This document shows positions 33,381 through 43,634 of a DNA stretch of 64,000 nt, piece by piece. Numbering within the stretch: the stretch's first letter is position 1; each line of letters opens with the position of its first letter. Below the pieces are notes generated by a model, which was not told where the DNA came from, ran no database searches, and saw only the letters and a program-made list of their open reading frames with translations. This DNA comes from Schizophyllum amplum (Eukaryota > Basidiomycota > Agaricomycetes > Agaricales > Schizophyllaceae), in contig VDMD01000005.1 in the NCBI GenBank assembly GCA_007026445.1, positions 372,001-436,000 on the forward strand, in the 5' to 3' direction. Position numbers and translations under genes: made by a program.

Positions 33381-34834
33381 TCAGCTCATCCCAGCGTTCG
33401 CGGTTTCGTCCGAGCCGGAGGGCGGCAAGTTTTCCGAATGCGTCGCCCGCCAAACGTCGTCTACCCACGTCTTCATCCAGTCGAAGTATTCTGGGTCCTC
33501 CCATTCCTCCTCTTCATCGACCGGGGGCGCCTCATCATCAATGCTCCTTTCCGCCGAGTCCTCGGACACCGCACGACAAGAAGCAGAGTCCTCTGGTGCG
33601 AGAGGGTGATCACTTTCATGCTCTGGAGACCGCGCTGCACCGACCCCTCGCCCCTGCGAGTCTTCGCTGGCATCCTTCGAGCGCCGCCTCCCGTCTGCCG
33701 CTGCGTCGTGAGCGGACATGTCACCTTGATCGAGCTGACCGCCGCCTTTGGGTACGCTGCTGCCACCGTGGTCATCCCCGCTGCGTCGACCGTTCTTCAT
33801 CCAGTCGGGATCGGGGTCTGCATGCATCCACGCGTCGTAAATCTCCCACACAAGTGACATACAGAGCGCCAGATCGGCGTGGAGGAAAGGAAAGTCGCTC
33901 GCCAGCTCAGCCATGGTCGGCGATGTGTCGTACCGAATGCGTAATTTCTTGCCGGTGTTGGCAACGACATAGTGGTAAGGGACGTGCAGTTGAATAGGGT
34001 CCATAGTGCTGAAGGGGTAATGGTGAAAGGTGACAGACGAGTGATCGGCAACGGTGGAATGGCCGTCGTGCTGGATGACAGACCAGGAGGTGGCCATCTC
34101 AGGAAAAGCGATAAACCGATATTCAAAGGACGTCGCATTTGCATAAAACTAGAAGATGTCAGAGGTAAGAGTTCGAAGCAATGGTATGCACTACTGACCT
34201 GCCCTATGTCACGCTGACGATCTGGTTCTTCGGGATGTGCCTTTTTCCCTTTTACATAGAAGGCATGCATTGACAAAAGAACCAGGAGGTCTGTAGGAAG
34301 CCAAAACCACCCGATCGCTTTCTTGTCCTTGGTAGTGTCGAACCACTTGTGCATCGATGAACGGACTGTGCTCAAGTTCAGTATCGGCACATAGACATAA
34401 GTGTGTGGCGTACGAGGGTGAATATTCTTTCGTGAATCCACGTTCAGCGTATAACGGGCCAATCCCCAGCACCACTCGAGCAGATCCAGCTGTTCATTGG
34501 TTCACGAATGCATGCCATCGCGTAGCAGGATGTATACCTTTTTACTTCGAGTCGCTGCAGGGAGAACATGAACGTACTCGAGCAGCGTTAATTTGTCGGT
34601 AGCGCGGGAAACAACACATCGAGTTCGGTAGTTCTTGGTAACACTGGGATCTTGCAGTTTGACCTCCTCGTCTACAGCGCGCTTTCTAGCTGTTTGTATC
34701 GTTGCGGCGATCTTCCTACGCCGCTTATGTGGTGGCAGGGCGTGAGCCGGGTCGGGTTCATTGGGAGCCGCCTTGCGTTTTCCTGGTGTGGGTATGTAAG
34801 GCGGGTCTATCACACGCGTCGATGGCCCTTCCAT
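33381..34834 (-). CDS. Hypothetical protein, Agaricomycete HNH-nuclease-like family
   Basis: Four exons. It starts MEGPSTRVIDPPYIPTPGKR (34834), with a basic stretch PPHKRRRK, then YRTRCVVSRATDKLTLLEYV, LLEWCWGLARYTLNVDSRKN, MHKWFDTTKDKKAIGWFWLP, FYANATSFEYRFIAFPEM, and a long acidic, low-complexity C-terminal part (EEEEWEDPEYFDWMKTW). The layout (Cys-Val-hydrophobic start, LEWxW, 'LNVDSRKN', then a heavy-chain-length tail) is that of an expanded family often annotated as HNH nuclease domain proteins in mushrooms. I do not see a full set of HNH catalytic residues, so activity is uncertain. A remnant of another copy lies just downstream. Confidence 0.6.
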
Positions 34835-34935
34835 GTATGCGATAATCGATTCTGAAAGTAGGCGAGGTCAATGTTGAGATGATGGTGTGACACAAGAGAC
34901 TCGAGGTGGTGTGTCACGTGGTCGTATTCCTTTCA

Positions 34936-36508
34936 ATGTCATTCCGCGACAACACCGTCGTCGTTCTCGAGACGGGGCGCGACTTAATTTACGCAGGACA
35001 AGGCCTGCATGAGCTCCTCAAAACTCCAGCGGTCTATGCCCAGGCCAGGGTCGGCCTCCGCACCCCGCACAGCAGTTCGCCCGCCGTGAACGAGTACCTC
35101 GTCGGGAAAGAACTCGAGGAAGCGCTCGCGGCCGGTCAGGATGGCATACAAATTTCCTACCCATTTGCAGACGGGGTGATCGGAGACTGGACGCAAGCAG
35201 AGGCGCTATGGTACGTGATGGACGCGTCGATCTTTGGCGCCTGTTATTGAACGCGCCCCATACAGGAAGCACGTCTTGTTCAAGCAGCTCGGTTTACGCC
35301 GTCTCCAGATGGAGTCGCCCGTCATCTTGTCCATCTTCCCCGGCCTCTCCCGCGACTCTTACGAACGAATATGCAAGATCTTCTTCGAACGCTTCAATGT
35401 CGCCGCATTCACTCTCATCGAACGCCCCATTTCCCAGCTCTACGCCGCCAACGCGATCGCCGGCGTGGTAGTCGACATCGGAAACAACGCAACAGACGTC
35501 ACTCCTATCTACGATGCGCTACCTCTACACGCCGGCCGCGTTACCACCAGCATCGGCCTGCGCGACTGCGAGCTCTACCTCGCCCATCTCCTGCGCGCCA
35601 ATCCGTCCGTTATGAGGACCATCTCTCCTCCAGAGGCCCCCCTCGACGAAGACGCGATCCAAAACACCCTGCTCGAGCTTGTGCACATGCTCTGGGAGCA
35701 GGACCACATCCGGCCGCCCTCGCACGGCGAGCAGGCGGTCGCGCAGGAGGACGAGGGCATCACGGACATTGGCGCCATCGTCGCTGCAGGGCGCGAAAAG
35801 GCCGTCATCGAGAGCGGCATGCGCAAGAAGGCGACGGCGAAGCAGACCGCCGCCGAGCAGGCGCGCCAGCGCGAGATCGAGGCGCTCGACCTCATCACCG
35901 TCACCTTTCGCGGCAAGGAGGTGACGCTGGGGAAGGAGCGCCACCGGTTCTGCGAGCCGCTCTTTGACATGGACCTCGTTGACCACGCGCGCCCGGCGAA
36001 CGCGCCACCACCCAAGCAGCCGCACATTCCGTTGCAGGAAGCGGTCAATCATGCCATTGCCCAGGGCGTCATCGACCAGCGCCAGTATATGTGGAGGGGC
36101 CTATTCGTGACCGGCGATATAACACGACACGTCCCAGGTAGGGACTGTCATTTTGCAGCTGGCGTCGTACTAAATCCTTACAGGCATTGGCGCAGGTCTG
36201 CGTTCAAGATGTCTCCCGTACATCGTCAGGGAAGAGGTCGTCACAGACGTTCAACCACGTTCGATCAACGTCCTGCATATCCCTGAATATTATCCCGAAT
36301 ATCGAGACACGAGCGACAGCTACGCGGCGTACCTGGGCTCAAGCATTACTGCAAAGGCACGTCCCTGTGCTATGACACTGTGTTGTGCCTCTAACGCCCT
36401 ATTCAGATCATCTTCCACGATCCACAAGCAAAGAACTTTGTCTCCAAAAGCGACTACGCCACATATGGCCCGCGTGTCATTCTTGAGTCTTCTACTGCAC
36501 TGTTGTAA
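34936..36508 (+). CDS. ARP9: Actin-related protein 9 (SWI/SNF-RSC chromatin remodelling)
   Basis: Nuclear actin-fold protein that pairs with Arp7/Arp42-type partners on the remodeller HSA helix. It starts MSFRDNTVVVLETGRDLIYA and continues GLHELLKTPAVYAQARVG, SPVILSIFPGLSRDSYERIC, AGVVVDIGNNATDVTPIYD (phosphate-2-like loop), RQYMWRGLFVTGDI, GLRSRCLPYIVREEVVTDVQ and YAAYLGSSITAKIIF. Four exons (34936-35210, 35266-36137, 36184-36356, 36407-36508) give 473 residues. The last intron starts GCACGT, a GC-AG intron; no GT donor nearby keeps frame. Its stop lies 61 bases from the stop of the convergent dehydrogenase B. Confidence 0.87.
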
Positions 36509-36569
36509 ATTATTTGTTTATCTTCGTATCCAGTCGTTGCACGTTGTATCATATGCAGGGCTCAGTCGC

Positions 36570-38180
36570 TCATTGCGTGACCTTCTCCACGCCCGGTGGG
36601 AATACGTATCCCCCCTGCTTGCGCACCTGCGCATGCATCAGCTCAACATCCCCAGTATCGCCAAAGGAACGCACCTCATCGAAGATCGTCATCTCCAAGA
36701 TGCTCTTCTCATGCCCCCACTGCTCACTCTCCGTCTTCCCGTCCCGCACGCACCGCGCCACTTCGTCCGCCTGGAAATGCCATCCGACCCCTACGTACTC
36801 TTTCTTCCGCTCCTCCTGCTTGACCACCTCGCCCTTCGCGTCCGTATACTCCACCGTAAAGCTCTTCGGGCGCCAGATCGGCTGCGGGATCCGGATCGTC
36901 CCGCGCTCGAAGCGCACGATGACACCGTCCGCGGGACGGACGTTCATGCTGCACGTAAGGTGCGCCTGTGCGCGCAGCTTCGCCGCGTCAAAGGTGAGAG
37001 TGAAGGCGGCGCTGCTGTCGACGCCCGTGCGCGGGGTCTTGAGGAGGGAGCCGGTGATGTTGCTGGGCTGCTTGCCCTCGTTGGCTGGGTGCTCGAATAG
37101 GAGCATGGTAGCCTAACATGGTGATCAGTAGGGTGAGATTAAGCATAGGCGCGAGGCGCACCCAAATTAGCGGGTAAGGGCCCCTGGGGCAGAGGTGAGC
37201 ATCGTCTAGCGCGCGATCTGTAGACTCACAAATCAAGAAGTGCTCCACCGCCAAGCATGGGATCCAGCATCCGGTGCGTCGTCGGGATATCTGTGTAGAA
37301 CATGTTATGAGCAATGTTTGAGGAGCGATTTTCGGTGAAGGTGAAGGTGAGAAAGGCTCGGCGAACAGCACTCGATAATCCCTTCCCAAGTCACTTAGAT
37401 TCCGAGCACTCACTCTCGATATCGAAATCTTCCGATAAGTCGGCGTGCAGCGCGATGGGGAGCCCCAGCTCGCCGCTGTACGCGACCTGCTTGATCTCAA
37501 GACTTAGCGGCTGGAAGCGCGTCCACAGCGCCTCCATAAAGAACACGCCGTTCTCCTTCGCCGCAGCTATGAGTGCGCGCAGCTCCGCGGCGTTGCTCGT
37601 CACGGGCTTCTCGCACAGGACGTGCTTCTTCGCCTTGAGCGCGTCAATCGCGTTCGCGTAGTGGAACGTATGTGGTGTGCCTGTTCCGCGTTAGCCTGAT
37701 CTCACTCACTTTCACCTTGCTTACCAATGTAAACGCCATCCACGTTCTGCGCAAAGCCGTGTCGTTAATTTCGACTCGTCGACTAGGGGCAAAAGACAGA
37801 AAGCACTTACAGGGTCAGCGTAGAGGTCGTCGTATGAACCGTAAGCTTTAATGTTCTTATCGCCATTGATCTTCGCGTCGATAAAGTCCTGCGCCTTCGC
37901 CACGCTCCGTGAACCGACAGCGACAATCTTGTGCGCCACATCGTGCACATCCCGGCTGACGGTGCGTAGATCAGATGCCGGCTTGACATAGCATAGCAGA
38001 GCATCGGCAGTACCACTCACGTCTTGGGATCGACAAGAAGATCCTGCAAGCGTAGATCGCGGTTTATAAACTCTGGAGAGCAGCCGAATGCGAACCCCAG
38101 CTTACCGAAACGTATTTGGTGGCGATCCCGCCGGTAGAGACGATCCCCCACTTGAACACGAAGGGAGTTGGGGAAGACAT
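36570..38180 (-). CDS. Gfo/Idh/MocA oxidoreductase, dihydrodiol/D-xylose dehydrogenase-like (paralogue B)
   Basis: Paralogue of the gene at 31567. It starts MSSPTPFVFKWGIVSTGGIA at 38180; VGSRSVAKAQDFIDAKINGD, AYGSYDDLYADP, KHVLCEKPVTSNAAELRALI (catalytic Lys), FFMEALWTRFQPLS and GVGWHFQADEVARCVRDG follow; it ends FPPGVEKVTQ. The exon layout matches paralogue A, and all signature residues are present. It is inverted relative to A with two unrelated genes between them, so this is not a simple tandem duplication. NAD(P)-dependent dehydrogenase activity is inferred from the family. Confidence 0.9.
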
Positions 38181-38944
38181 GCTATCAGAGACTATGGAGT
38201 AAGCAATGCGTTGTGATCTGAGCAAGATGAGGGCGAGAGACAAAGGTGTACTTACTCGAGGACAGATACCGCTGTGCCTTTGTCCACCCATCGGACCGAC
38301 GGCCCGTCGAGCTTGAACCGAGATCTCGTGACGTCAGCTAATGAGTCACACCTATCTTCCACTTGAGTAGCAGATTCCGTGGACCACTCTGTCGAGCCAC
38401 ACGAAGATTGTCCCTGGCTCCCGGCGTCCACCGCCACCCGCATACCGCATACACCCAAAGGGCACCACCTAATCTGGAAGTCCACCACGTACAATTCACC
38501 TGATACTTAGTCCCTTCCCAGACCAGTGCAGAGAAAACATCAATAACAGTCCAACGAAACCAAGCACGCACGAAGTCCCGTGAGAAGCACATATATACGA
38601 TACACCATGTTACAAGACAGCGCAATCAGCACGCTAAAAACCCATATAAGACGCAGTTAGATTAAGGGAGCGTAACATACGTGAGCGTACTAATTATCCA
38701 TGTGTATGTGCCCAGGGGGTATATAGCAGCGGTCAATGTCTCTTGGGGTTGGGCACGACGCGCCAACGAAGGCAGCAGGGACGCGAGGGCGGGAGGCAGG
38801 GCGCGACTGTTATCCTTCGGGACAGCGCTCCCGGCATGATTGTGGTAGGTCAATCGTACATGGTAGATGGTGGGCATGGTAGGTGGCAAGCATGGTGGGT
38901 CGACGGAAGCGCTCGGGGAGGATACATAGCGTCGCGGCCGGGGC
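38181..38944. other. Intergenic, no gene seen
   Basis: Promoter side of dehydrogenase B and 3' side of RHO3. Near 38,860-38,905 short repeats of CATGGTGGG/CATGGTAGG type occur. No coding signal was recognised. Confidence 0.45.
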
Positions 38945-39792
38945 CTACATGACGCAGCATCCCCCGTCAGTATTCCGGTTTGTTCGAGTTGACAACGATA
39001 CGCGAGCAGCCTCGTAAAATACTTCGTTGACGCCTCGATTGTGTTTCGAGGAACATTCTGTGGGAGGGGATATGGCATGCCTCATAAGAAATGATGTAGC
39101 AAAGCGAAGACGCGCGACGCACCCAAGTATCGTGATGCACGTATTCTCCTTGCAACCCCAAGCCCTTCTTCATACTGGACGGTATGTGTCCCATACCGTT
39201 GTAACCGGTCGATCACCGCGAGGTCTTCTCGCAGATCACATTTGAGCGCTTGAAGTGGCGGGATCAGTGACGGCAAGCACAACCCCAGCGCGCGGCACGT
39301 ACCCACCAACACCAACTACAATCTCTATCAGCAGTTGGACGCGAATGCGAAAGCGCCTCGCGCACCTTGACTCCAGGACAGTACTCCAGAATCTCCTCCA
39401 ACCACTTGCTCTCCACATTCTCCAGCGACGTCGGGTTGTCGACGCTGAAGCAGATCATGATGACGTGCGTCTCCGCATACGACAGTGATCGCAGCCGGTC
39501 GAACTCCTCCTGACCGGCCGTGTCCCACAAACTGAGCTCGACCATCTGGTCGTCGATGTACAGCTCATGCACGTAGTTCTCGAACACGGTGGGCTCGCTG
39601 CGGGCGCGTCAGCACGGTACCCTTCACCGCCACCTCGGCTAGCGAGGATACGCACTACACTTGCGTGAAGAACCCTCTGGTGAAGACGTTCAGCAGGCTC
39701 GTCTTGCCACATGCGCCGTCGCCGCAGACCACGACCTTGCGTTGTATTGGTCGGCCCCGGCCGAGTCCCTTCGTTTGACCGCAGAGCGCCAT
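38945..39792 (-). CDS. RHO3: Rho-family GTPase, Rho3-like
   Basis: Membrane-anchored GTPase of polarised growth and exocytosis. It starts MALCGQTKGLGRGRPIQRK; P-loop GDGACGKTS; effector region EPTVFENYVHELYIDD; G3 DTAGQEE; the insert-type region ends in ALKCDLRED; Rho3-typical YGTHTVQYEEGLGVARRIRA; G5-like ECSSKHNRGVNEVFYEAARV; it ends CCVM, a CAAX prenylation box. The phrase KLVLVALKCDL is only recovered by a 13-base exon at 39303-39315 (TTGGTGTTGGTGG) between GT-AG introns. About 6 exons and the usual length for the family. The 302 bases upstream, to the ataxin-10-like stop, show no gene. Confidence 0.93.
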
Positions 39793-40094
39793 GGTGGGTG
39801 TGTGCAGTGAGCAGGGTGTGTACAGTGAGCAAGAGGTCGTAAGCGACGACGCGAGCGGCAGAGTCCAGACGCGAGTAGCGGGGCCGATGAGGGCGCGTGG
39901 TTGCAGAAAGGACGGGATGAACTGCTGAATTACGTAATGTGATGTGCTCATTGCTCGACGCGGTCCGAGACCCCGGTGCCTCAAAGGGACAACGGCATTG
40001 TCTTTATGTGTTCCCTTGTCGCAGTTCAAGGTAGGTATGCTACATGATATGGTATTACAGGGCTTTACTTTTAGTAGTACATGGAGGATATATT

Positions 40095-42054
40095 TCAGGC
40101 TGTAGGCACGCGTACAGGCTTCAACACCCCGTTCTCGTCTGCCTCCCGAACCGGCTGAGTAGCATCCACAACGGCCTGGTTCTCCGGATTGCCCTCGAGT
40201 AAGCTGTGCAAACTAAATATAGCATGTTCTCGTAGATCTGAAGGTCAAAGTTTAAGCTAACAAACAGCTTCCAAATGTCATAGTACGCACAAGGATTTCT
40301 CTCATCCACGACACACAGATTCATCACTGTCTGAATCCCACCGCACTGGCGTACGCGGTCCTGCACCGAGCGGCTTCGGTGAGCGAGTACTCCGAGCAGT
40401 CGAACAAGATCGCGCTTGAGGTACGAGAATCCGGGATTATCGGGCGATGGTGCGGAGGGTGCCCCAGGTTGGCGAACAGGCTTGCCGAAATTTATTCGGG
40501 GAAGGAATAAGTCGAGGAGACGCAGCAGATCTATCAGACGTTCAGCGACCAAAGCCACAACGATTGACATGGAATGCCCACCGACGATGCTCTCCACAAT
40601 GCCTGTCCCGTCTGAGCGCGCTTCGGCGAAGAACTTGCGTCTGCCGAGAGGATCTCGTTCCTGTCCCTCCGCTGCAAGTGCCACAGAGACGATGCACTGC
40701 GTCAACAGCACCAACGCCTCGCATACTTTGGGTAGCATGACGTCCAGTTCCGCCGGGGGTGCACTCGCGTCGCCTCCACCCGAGCCAACTGATTTTGACA
40801 CGGATGCCCGCGCCGACGCCGACAGCGAGAAGAAGACCTGGCTCAGCATGGGCATCAACCCCTCGTGGACCGCGTTGCGCTCCGGCGGGTCCGCTGACTG
40901 CAGATACGAATCCGTAAGCTTCAGCAGCGTCGTCTGGTGCGGCGTCACTGTCTCGCCGTCCATCGCGAGGCGGATGTACAGGCGCGGTACGCAGCCCTGC
41001 TGCGCGATCTGCGTGAAGATGAAGTACCCGTAGTTGAATGCGCGGCCGGTGTCGGTGTCCTCTTGGGCGTCGAAGGACGCGGTCATGAGGTTGAGGAGTA
41101 CGACACATAGGCGGAGGCCGATCGGCGTGGTGCAAAGGGCTTTTCTGAGGTTGGGGGGTCAGGAGGGCGCGGAGGGAGCTGGGTAGGGCGAAGGAGGGTG
41201 AAAGAAGGAGGTGCCTACATGCGCATCTTGCAGCCTCGGAGAACGTTGAACATGAAGATGAGGGAGGAGAGGACGGTCCGAGGGTCGGGGTGCGCGAGGA
41301 GTCGGCTGGGCTTGCTTGTTAGAAAGAGAGATGAGAGGGTAAGGGCTGGACACACAGCAAGACGACCTGATCTTCTGGTAGTGCGAGATATGTGTCCCAT
41401 ATGGCAGACATGAGACTCTCGTTCCCGGTAACGATGTTAGACAGCGTCTGCGTGAGCATGCGTGCGGCCATGACGGCTACCACCTCTGTCAGCATAGGAC
41501 GCCATGAAGTACTAACAACTCACCATCCGCATCCTCCGTAGCAGACCACGACGTGAAGTAGTGCAGCAGACGACGAATCTCTGGCTCGTTCTCGCTGACC
41601 AAAGATTAGCTGGCATTATCTCGCACTCGGACAAGCTAGATGCTCACTATGCCTGCTCCTGGTTATACGGAACAGCAGCGACGAGGTTCCGCGTGAAGCG
41701 CGCGAGGCTCACGCACGCGACCTTCATGGCCCGCTGCTGCTCGCCGTCGTCGCGCGCCTCCTCATCATCCTCGCTCGTGTCCCAGAAGGTGAGCTGCGCG
41801 CGAGACAGGTCGCGCCATAGCTTGCGCAGCGCCGGCCAGATCGATGGGTCATCGCCAAAGTAGAAGCTGCGACCATCAGCATGCACGCGCAGGTGAGGGT
41901 AGAACAGATCGCACCGAAGGTCGCTGTCGCTGGCCAGCGCCGCCGCGACCTCGTCCGCCACTATCGCGAAGGCGGCTAGGGACGCGTCGTCCCGCGCATC
42001 GAAGGCAGCAGCGGCTTGCTTGAATCGCTGTAGGTATTCACTACCGTTCGTCAT
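40095..42054 (-). CDS. Ataxin-10 family armadillo-like protein
   Basis: Starts MTNGSEYLQRFKQAAAAFDA at 42054. Helical repeat protein whose C-terminal ataxin-10 domain is clear: FSYLKRDLVRLLGVLAHRS, then VQDRVRQCGGIQTVMNLCVV, DERNPYLREHAIFSLHSLLE and GNPENQAVVDA. It ends VRVPTA at 40095. The N-terminal two thirds are alpha-helical and poorly conserved. Fungal members (yeast Ctr86, fission yeast Mst-type relatives) are linked to cytokinesis and to translation or cilium scaffolds elsewhere; the role here is inferred. About 6 exons. It is divergent from VMA12, with only about 100 bases between start codons. Confidence 0.85.
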
Positions 42055-42155
42055 CGTGCGCGACGGCGTGGGAGAAGAAAGAAAGCCGCCATGAGCGCGT
42101 GGGCGGCGACACGATCGGCGCTGACGGCGGGATCACCGGCGCTTATTTCACTGTC

Positions 42156-42868
42156 ATGGGTGCCGACGACAAGCTCGCCGTGTCCCTCGAGCCTCACCTC
42201 CTCGAAGCGCTCGTCCCGCTGCAGGGCCGCGTCCCTCCCGACCTCGCCGCCGCGCTCGGCCCGTACATCGTCGATCCCCCGCCGCGCACGATCCCTTACG
42301 CCCTCCTGCACCGCATCTCCCAATGGGCGCGCACGGCCGACCTCAGCCCTCCGCTTGAGCGCGGGGCGTACTCCATGGTGTCCCTGCTCGCCGGCACGAC
42401 GACGTCGCCGGAGAGCAAGCTCGGTAAATACGTGCCCCCGCTGCCGCCAGACGAGGCCGCCGCACAGCAGGTGCGCGACCGGAAGGCCATCACCGCGCTG
42501 TTCAACGCGCTGCTCAGCGTGGGCGGCGCGGCGTTCGCAGCATGGTGGGCCGCGGACAAGACGGGGTGGAGAAACGAATGGGTGCGTTTTGCGTCCGGCC
42601 GATGTCTTTGCACCGCGCTTACACAATGTCTATGCAGAGGGTGCTCTTTGCGCTTGCCGTGGGGACGATTGTCGCGCTCTCGGAGGCTGTACTTTATATT
42701 ATCTGGCAGTCGCGCGCGACAGGGAAGCTAAAGCCTCTCGATCTTGAGCCGCGCAGGAAGCCTGCGCGCCACAAGCGCGTCGACGCGCCCGACGAGGTTT
42801 CTATCGACGAGCAACCCCCTCCCAGCGGCGACCTGCGCAAGAGGATAACTCAGAAGGAGGATTCGTAA
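42156..42868 (+). CDS. VMA12: V-ATPase assembly factor Vma12/TMEM199-like
   Basis: ER membrane protein that assembles the V0 sector of the vacuolar ATPase. Two exons (42156-42581, 42638-42868). The soluble N-terminal part is MGADDKLAVSLEPHLLEALV, RTIPYALLHRISQWAR and YVPPLPPDEAAAQQVRDRKA. Two membrane segments follow: ALFNALLSVGGAAFAAWWAA, and VLFALAVGTIVALSEAVLYI after the intron. The cytosolic tail is basic and ends ITQKEDS. About 218 residues, usual for the family. An in-frame ATG at 42099 exists, but it would leave only 45 bases to the divergent ataxin-10-like start, so 42156 is preferred. Confidence 0.85.
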
Positions 42869-43383
42869 CGCTGCCTGGCTTCTACATAAGCCTCATCCCT
42901 GCTGCCTTCTGCGTTCGCCTCCAAGTGCATGCCCACCTCCAGCACTATCGACTACTGCATGTCCTCTTCCTACCCAACGGTGCCCTGACTTTTCTGTAAC
43001 AGTACGTCACGCAGAAGCGACAAAGTGGCGAATGCGCAGCCGCTGGACGGGATGCCTTCTCCCCATCCTCCCTTGCTCCTCCCCCTCTTCTCTCCCAAAA
43101 CGTAGCGCTGACACACCTCCGAGCCACCTGCTTATCTCGCCTTGAATAGCATGACTTAGCTCGCGCCATGGTGGATGATGTGATTCTGCCGTCCTTTGGG
43201 TCCCTTGACGCCAAACTGGCGTTCCCAGTCTAGGAAGTTCTAAATTACCCTCCAGTGACTGACTGACCACCACGCGAGTGACCATACAGCCCACAAATGA
43301 CCCCGACCGGCCCTTCAGATAGATGAGAAGGACCCTGCTTCGCTCTCCCGGCGACCGCTTATACGAGCCCCCTTTCGCAATTC

Positions 43384-43562
43384 ATGCCATCGTGAGGTGG
43401 GATGGTGTCATCGTCCGCTGCGTAGGTGCCATCCTCCGCGGCATAGGTGTGATCACTCGTTGCGCAGGTGCCTTCCCCAGCTGCTTAGACTAGCAGCAGC
43501 GATAAGTGACCTTGTCAACTGACTGAGAGACGTACCCCGTTCCCCATCGGCGTCGTATATAA
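43384..43562 (+). promoter_or_regulatory. Promoter of second 2OG oxygenase with shared palindromic block
   Basis: Opens with GCCATCGTGAGGTG then GGATGGTG (43386-43407), one base different from the block at 29361. The 21-base array follows, then CTAGCAGCAGCGATAAGTGA (similar to the other promoter), and a TATATAA at 43556-43562, 73 bases before the ATG. Confidence 0.6.
43404..43487 (+). repeat. Four-copy 21-base tandem array in promoter
   Basis: Units start at 43404, 43425, 43446 and 43467. Each begins GGTG, has ATC or TTC at positions 6-9 and ends with a GCTGCGTA-like box (GCTGCGTA, GCGGCATA, GTTGCGCA, GCTGCTTA). The period is exact. Paralogue A has one comparable unit. Confidence 0.85.
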
Positions 43563-43634
43563 GTCCTACCAGCCTTTCCCCCAAGCCTGCCACACCACCT
43601 CTTCCATCTCCAGGCAACTACATAACATCTCAGT

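Larger units (their letters stand above)
42869..43634. other. Intergenic region with promoter of oxygenase B
   Basis: The left part shows no gene. The right part, from 43384, holds the promoter elements described separately. Confidence 0.5.
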
